In this document: positions 62,683-64,000 of the stretch, piece after piece
Layout: each line of letters opens with the position of its first letter
Position numbering within the stretch: the first letter of the stretch is position 1
Assembly: GCA_017744515.1 (NCBI GenBank)
Contig: JAGIBF010000032.1
Coordinates: forward strand, 1-64,000
Direction: 5' to 3'
Source of the DNA: Niastella sp.
GTDB lineage: Bacteria; Bacteroidota; Bacteroidia; Chitinophagales; Chitinophagaceae
Length of the DNA stretch: 64,000 nucleotides
Made by a program: the position numbers and the translations under genes
The notes under the pieces: generated by a model
The model's database searches: none
The model's input: only the letters and a program-made list of their open reading frames with translations
What the model was told of the DNA's origin: nothing

Positions 62683-63129
62683 CTAAAAAAAACCGGACTG
62701 ACCATTGCTTTCCTTATGCTCACGATACTCCAGCACACTGCCGGAAGCGATGAACGGCTTATTAGCCACATCCTGGTTGTACCAGTAGATCCAGGCAAGC
62801 GTATCCTTTTCATTGATCACCACGTTTACAGGCTCCCTTCTGTACAAAGGCGTTCCACCATCTTCAGGGAAAACACCTTCATAATCGTCCAGCTGGTGGA
62901 AAGCCCAGTCAAATTCCTCTTTATTATTCAACTGGTACAGTTCGCCGGTTATCCATGCATCCTCATTTACAGGTATGGCCGCCGGGTACTCACCCATGTC
63001 AAACAATTTGCCCTGTACTTTGGCAGGACCGATCAACGTAAAATAGCGACTTATATAGCCGTAAGCAGGATGGTGGAACCCGCTGAGCAGGGAACCATAA
63101 ACAAAGAGTTGATATATTTCAGAAGACAT
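62683..63129 (-). CDS. Gamma-glutamylcyclotransferase-like protein
   Basis: 148 residues. GGCT fold signature LFVYGSLLSGFHHPAYG near residues 8-24 (YGSL substrate loop), GPAKVQGKLFDMGEYPAAIPV, WITGELYQLN, and DDYEGVFPEDGGTPLYRREPVNVV with the catalytic Glu region. Small cytoplasmic enzyme of the AIG2/GGCT family; the true substrate may be a gamma-glutamyl or other amine conjugate. Same strand as the LUD gene, 42 bp after it. Confidence 0.88.
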   Translation of the reverse strand: MSSEIYQLFVYGSLLSGFHHPAYGYISRYFTLIGPAKVQGKLFDMGEYPAAIPVNEDAWITGELYQLNNKEEFDWAFHQLDDYEGVFPEDGGTPLYRREPVNVVINEKDTLAWIYWYNQDVANKPFIASGSVLEYREHKESNGQSGFF

Positions 63130-63171
63130 TATACTTGAGTTATCCCGTAAAGATAACAGCTATTAAATAAA

Positions 63172-63807
63172 TTATTGATCTACCAGAAATACGTATACTT
63201 CCTTAGGGCCGTGTACCCCAACCACGAGCGTTTTCTCGATGTCGGCCGTACGGCTGGGGCCGGTAGCAAAAGTGATCAGGGAAGGCAGGTTGGCGCCATA
63301 CTTTTCTTTAGCCTGCTGCAGGCCGTCGCGGATATCATACACCAACTGATTGGTATACGCAATACAGATGTGCACAGGCGCATAAACACTCACCGTACGC
63401 CCACTTTGCTGTCCGGCACTCATGACGATAGAGCCCGTTCGCGCCACCAGCCACTCACAGGTGGTAATAGCCGCATCACAACTGGCCACATCACCATGAT
63501 TGAAATGAGTAAAACCACCGGCCGAGAGATCACTTCTCAGTTTATCTTCCCGGCAATAGATCTTATCCCATTTATTATGCGCCAATACCTGTTGCAACTG
63601 CACTGCCAGCTCCTGTTGGTTTAGACAAAAAACAAACTTGCCCTGGAGCCTGGAGAACTGCTCGGCAAACTGCACTTCCAGTTCCTGCTGCGAAGGCTGG
63701 AACACAGAACTGTTGCCCTCACTTTGCGGAAAAGGAAGAGGCGTTGACTGGGTCAACGCCTTCCGTATTTTCTTTAGAATACTTTCCCTTGCAGGAGAAA
63801 TCTTCAT
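63172..63807 (-). CDS. LUD-domain (LutC/YkgG-like) protein
   Basis: 211 residues. LUD features: ESILKKIRKALTQSTPLPFP at the N-terminus, CDAAITTCEWLVARTGSIVMSAGQQSGRTVSVYAPVHICIAYTNQLV and ITFATGPSRTADIEKTLVVGVHGPKEVYVFL at the C-terminus. LutC-like proteins join LutA/LutB in lactate oxidation in other bacteria, but neither partner is here. The gene instead follows ftsH by 8 bp, as in other Bacteroidota, and its role is unclear. Confidence 0.9.
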   Translation of the reverse strand: MKISPARESILKKIRKALTQSTPLPFPQSEGNSSVFQPSQQELEVQFAEQFSRLQGKFVFCLNQQELAVQLQQVLAHNKWDKIYCREDKLRSDLSAGGFTHFNHGDVASCDAAITTCEWLVARTGSIVMSAGQQSGRTVSVYAPVHICIAYTNQLVYDIRDGLQQAKEKYGANLPSLITFATGPSRTADIEKTLVVGVHGPKEVYVFLVDQ

Positions 63808-63815
63808 AATTACAT

Positions 63816-64000
63816 TTAAGAGGTAGCAGGATGATTGGTCACATTACTGTCGTAGGGCGGTACGCCTTCGCTGATGGTACCACCTTCGGCGCCATGATCA
63901 GGATTACCATCCACATCCAGCAATTTCTTTTCACCATATGGACGCTTACCGATCAGCGACTCTACATCACTTTGGAACAATACTTCCTTATCCAGTAATG
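63816..64000 (-). CDS. ftsH: ATP-dependent zinc metalloprotease FtsH, 3' end
   Basis: Partial, running off the window end; the last 60 codons are visible. LLDKEVLFQSDVESLIGKRPYGEKK is the usual C-terminal part of Bacteroidota FtsH after the protease domain, followed by a flexible tail ending NHPATS. The gene is on the same strand as the LUD gene and directly upstream of it (8 bp). Identification rests on the C-terminal motif and on the conserved neighbour. Confidence 0.8.
   Translation of the reverse strand, partial: LLDKEVLFQSDVESLIGKRPYGEKKLLDVDGNPDHGAEGGTISEGVPPYDSNVTNHPATS

Noticed and set aside
63172..63807. Lactate-utilisation operon
   Set aside because: Only the LutC-like member is present; its neighbours are ftsH and a GGCT-like gene, so the pathway assignment is not supported.

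Overview
The window looks like chromosomal DNA of a Bacteroidota bacterium, most likely family Chitinophagaceae. Reasons: a gliding lipoprotein GldB beside nadE, SusC-type outer-membrane proteins, a MoxR/DUF58/VWA (Bat-type) operon, B12-dependent NrdJ, a GGGP-synthase-like prenyltransferase, the carbamoyltransferase of the Bacteroidota arginine pathway, many lipoproteins, promoters of the Bacteroidota form TTG-N18/20-TAnnTTTG, and several intergenic repeat families. No rRNA, tRNA, CRISPR array, insertion sequence or prophage was seen.

Layout. 1-7.2 kb: two large minus-strand envelope proteins (TraB/GumN type; beta-propeller plus amidohydrolase). 7.3-11.8 kb: glycerol operon glpK-glpD-glpF followed by an exported RidA-like protein. 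11.9-15.5 kb: class III aminotransferase, gamma carbonic anhydrase, a tiny lipoprotein, a small unknown protein and rsgA. 15.6-19.4 kb: moxR-DUF58-BatD-like-batA, apparently without batB/batC/batD. 19.6-28.0 kb: small lipoproteins, nadE, gldB, a YcxB-like protein and a pair of unknown lipoproteins. 28.5-33.9 kb: nrdJ, a DUF2490 protein and a GGGP-synthase-like enzyme. 34-35.4 kb: a decayed island with a frameshifted DUF4261 gene, a HigA-type antitoxin and the stump of its HigB toxin. 35.6-45.1 kb: AraC regulator, alpha-2-macroglobulin/SusC-plug hybrid, plug-less SusC barrel, short-chain dehydrogenase and an AraC sensory domain without its DNA-binding half. 46.8-55.2 kb: arginine operon GNAT-argG-argC-argD-argF'-argB-argE'-argH. 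55.3-64 kb: AraC regulator, a small cupin, gyrB, MerR regulator, MscS channel, a propeller protein, lpxH, a GGCT-like protein, a LUD protein and the 3' end of ftsH.

The most unusual locus is 36455-43553. Two adjacent genes 7 bp apart appear to share the parts of one SusC transporter: the plug domain sits inside a thioester alpha-2-macroglobulin, and the barrel is encoded separately without a plug. I read this as a possible split-receptor system that places or uses a macroglobulin at the outer membrane.

Two further patterns stand out. Four genes carry TAnnTTTG exactly 4 nt before ATG, which predicts leaderless mRNAs. Intergenic repeat families have entered the coding regions of nadE, argC and the mscS-like gene. 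All calls come from reading the sequence; no database search was run.
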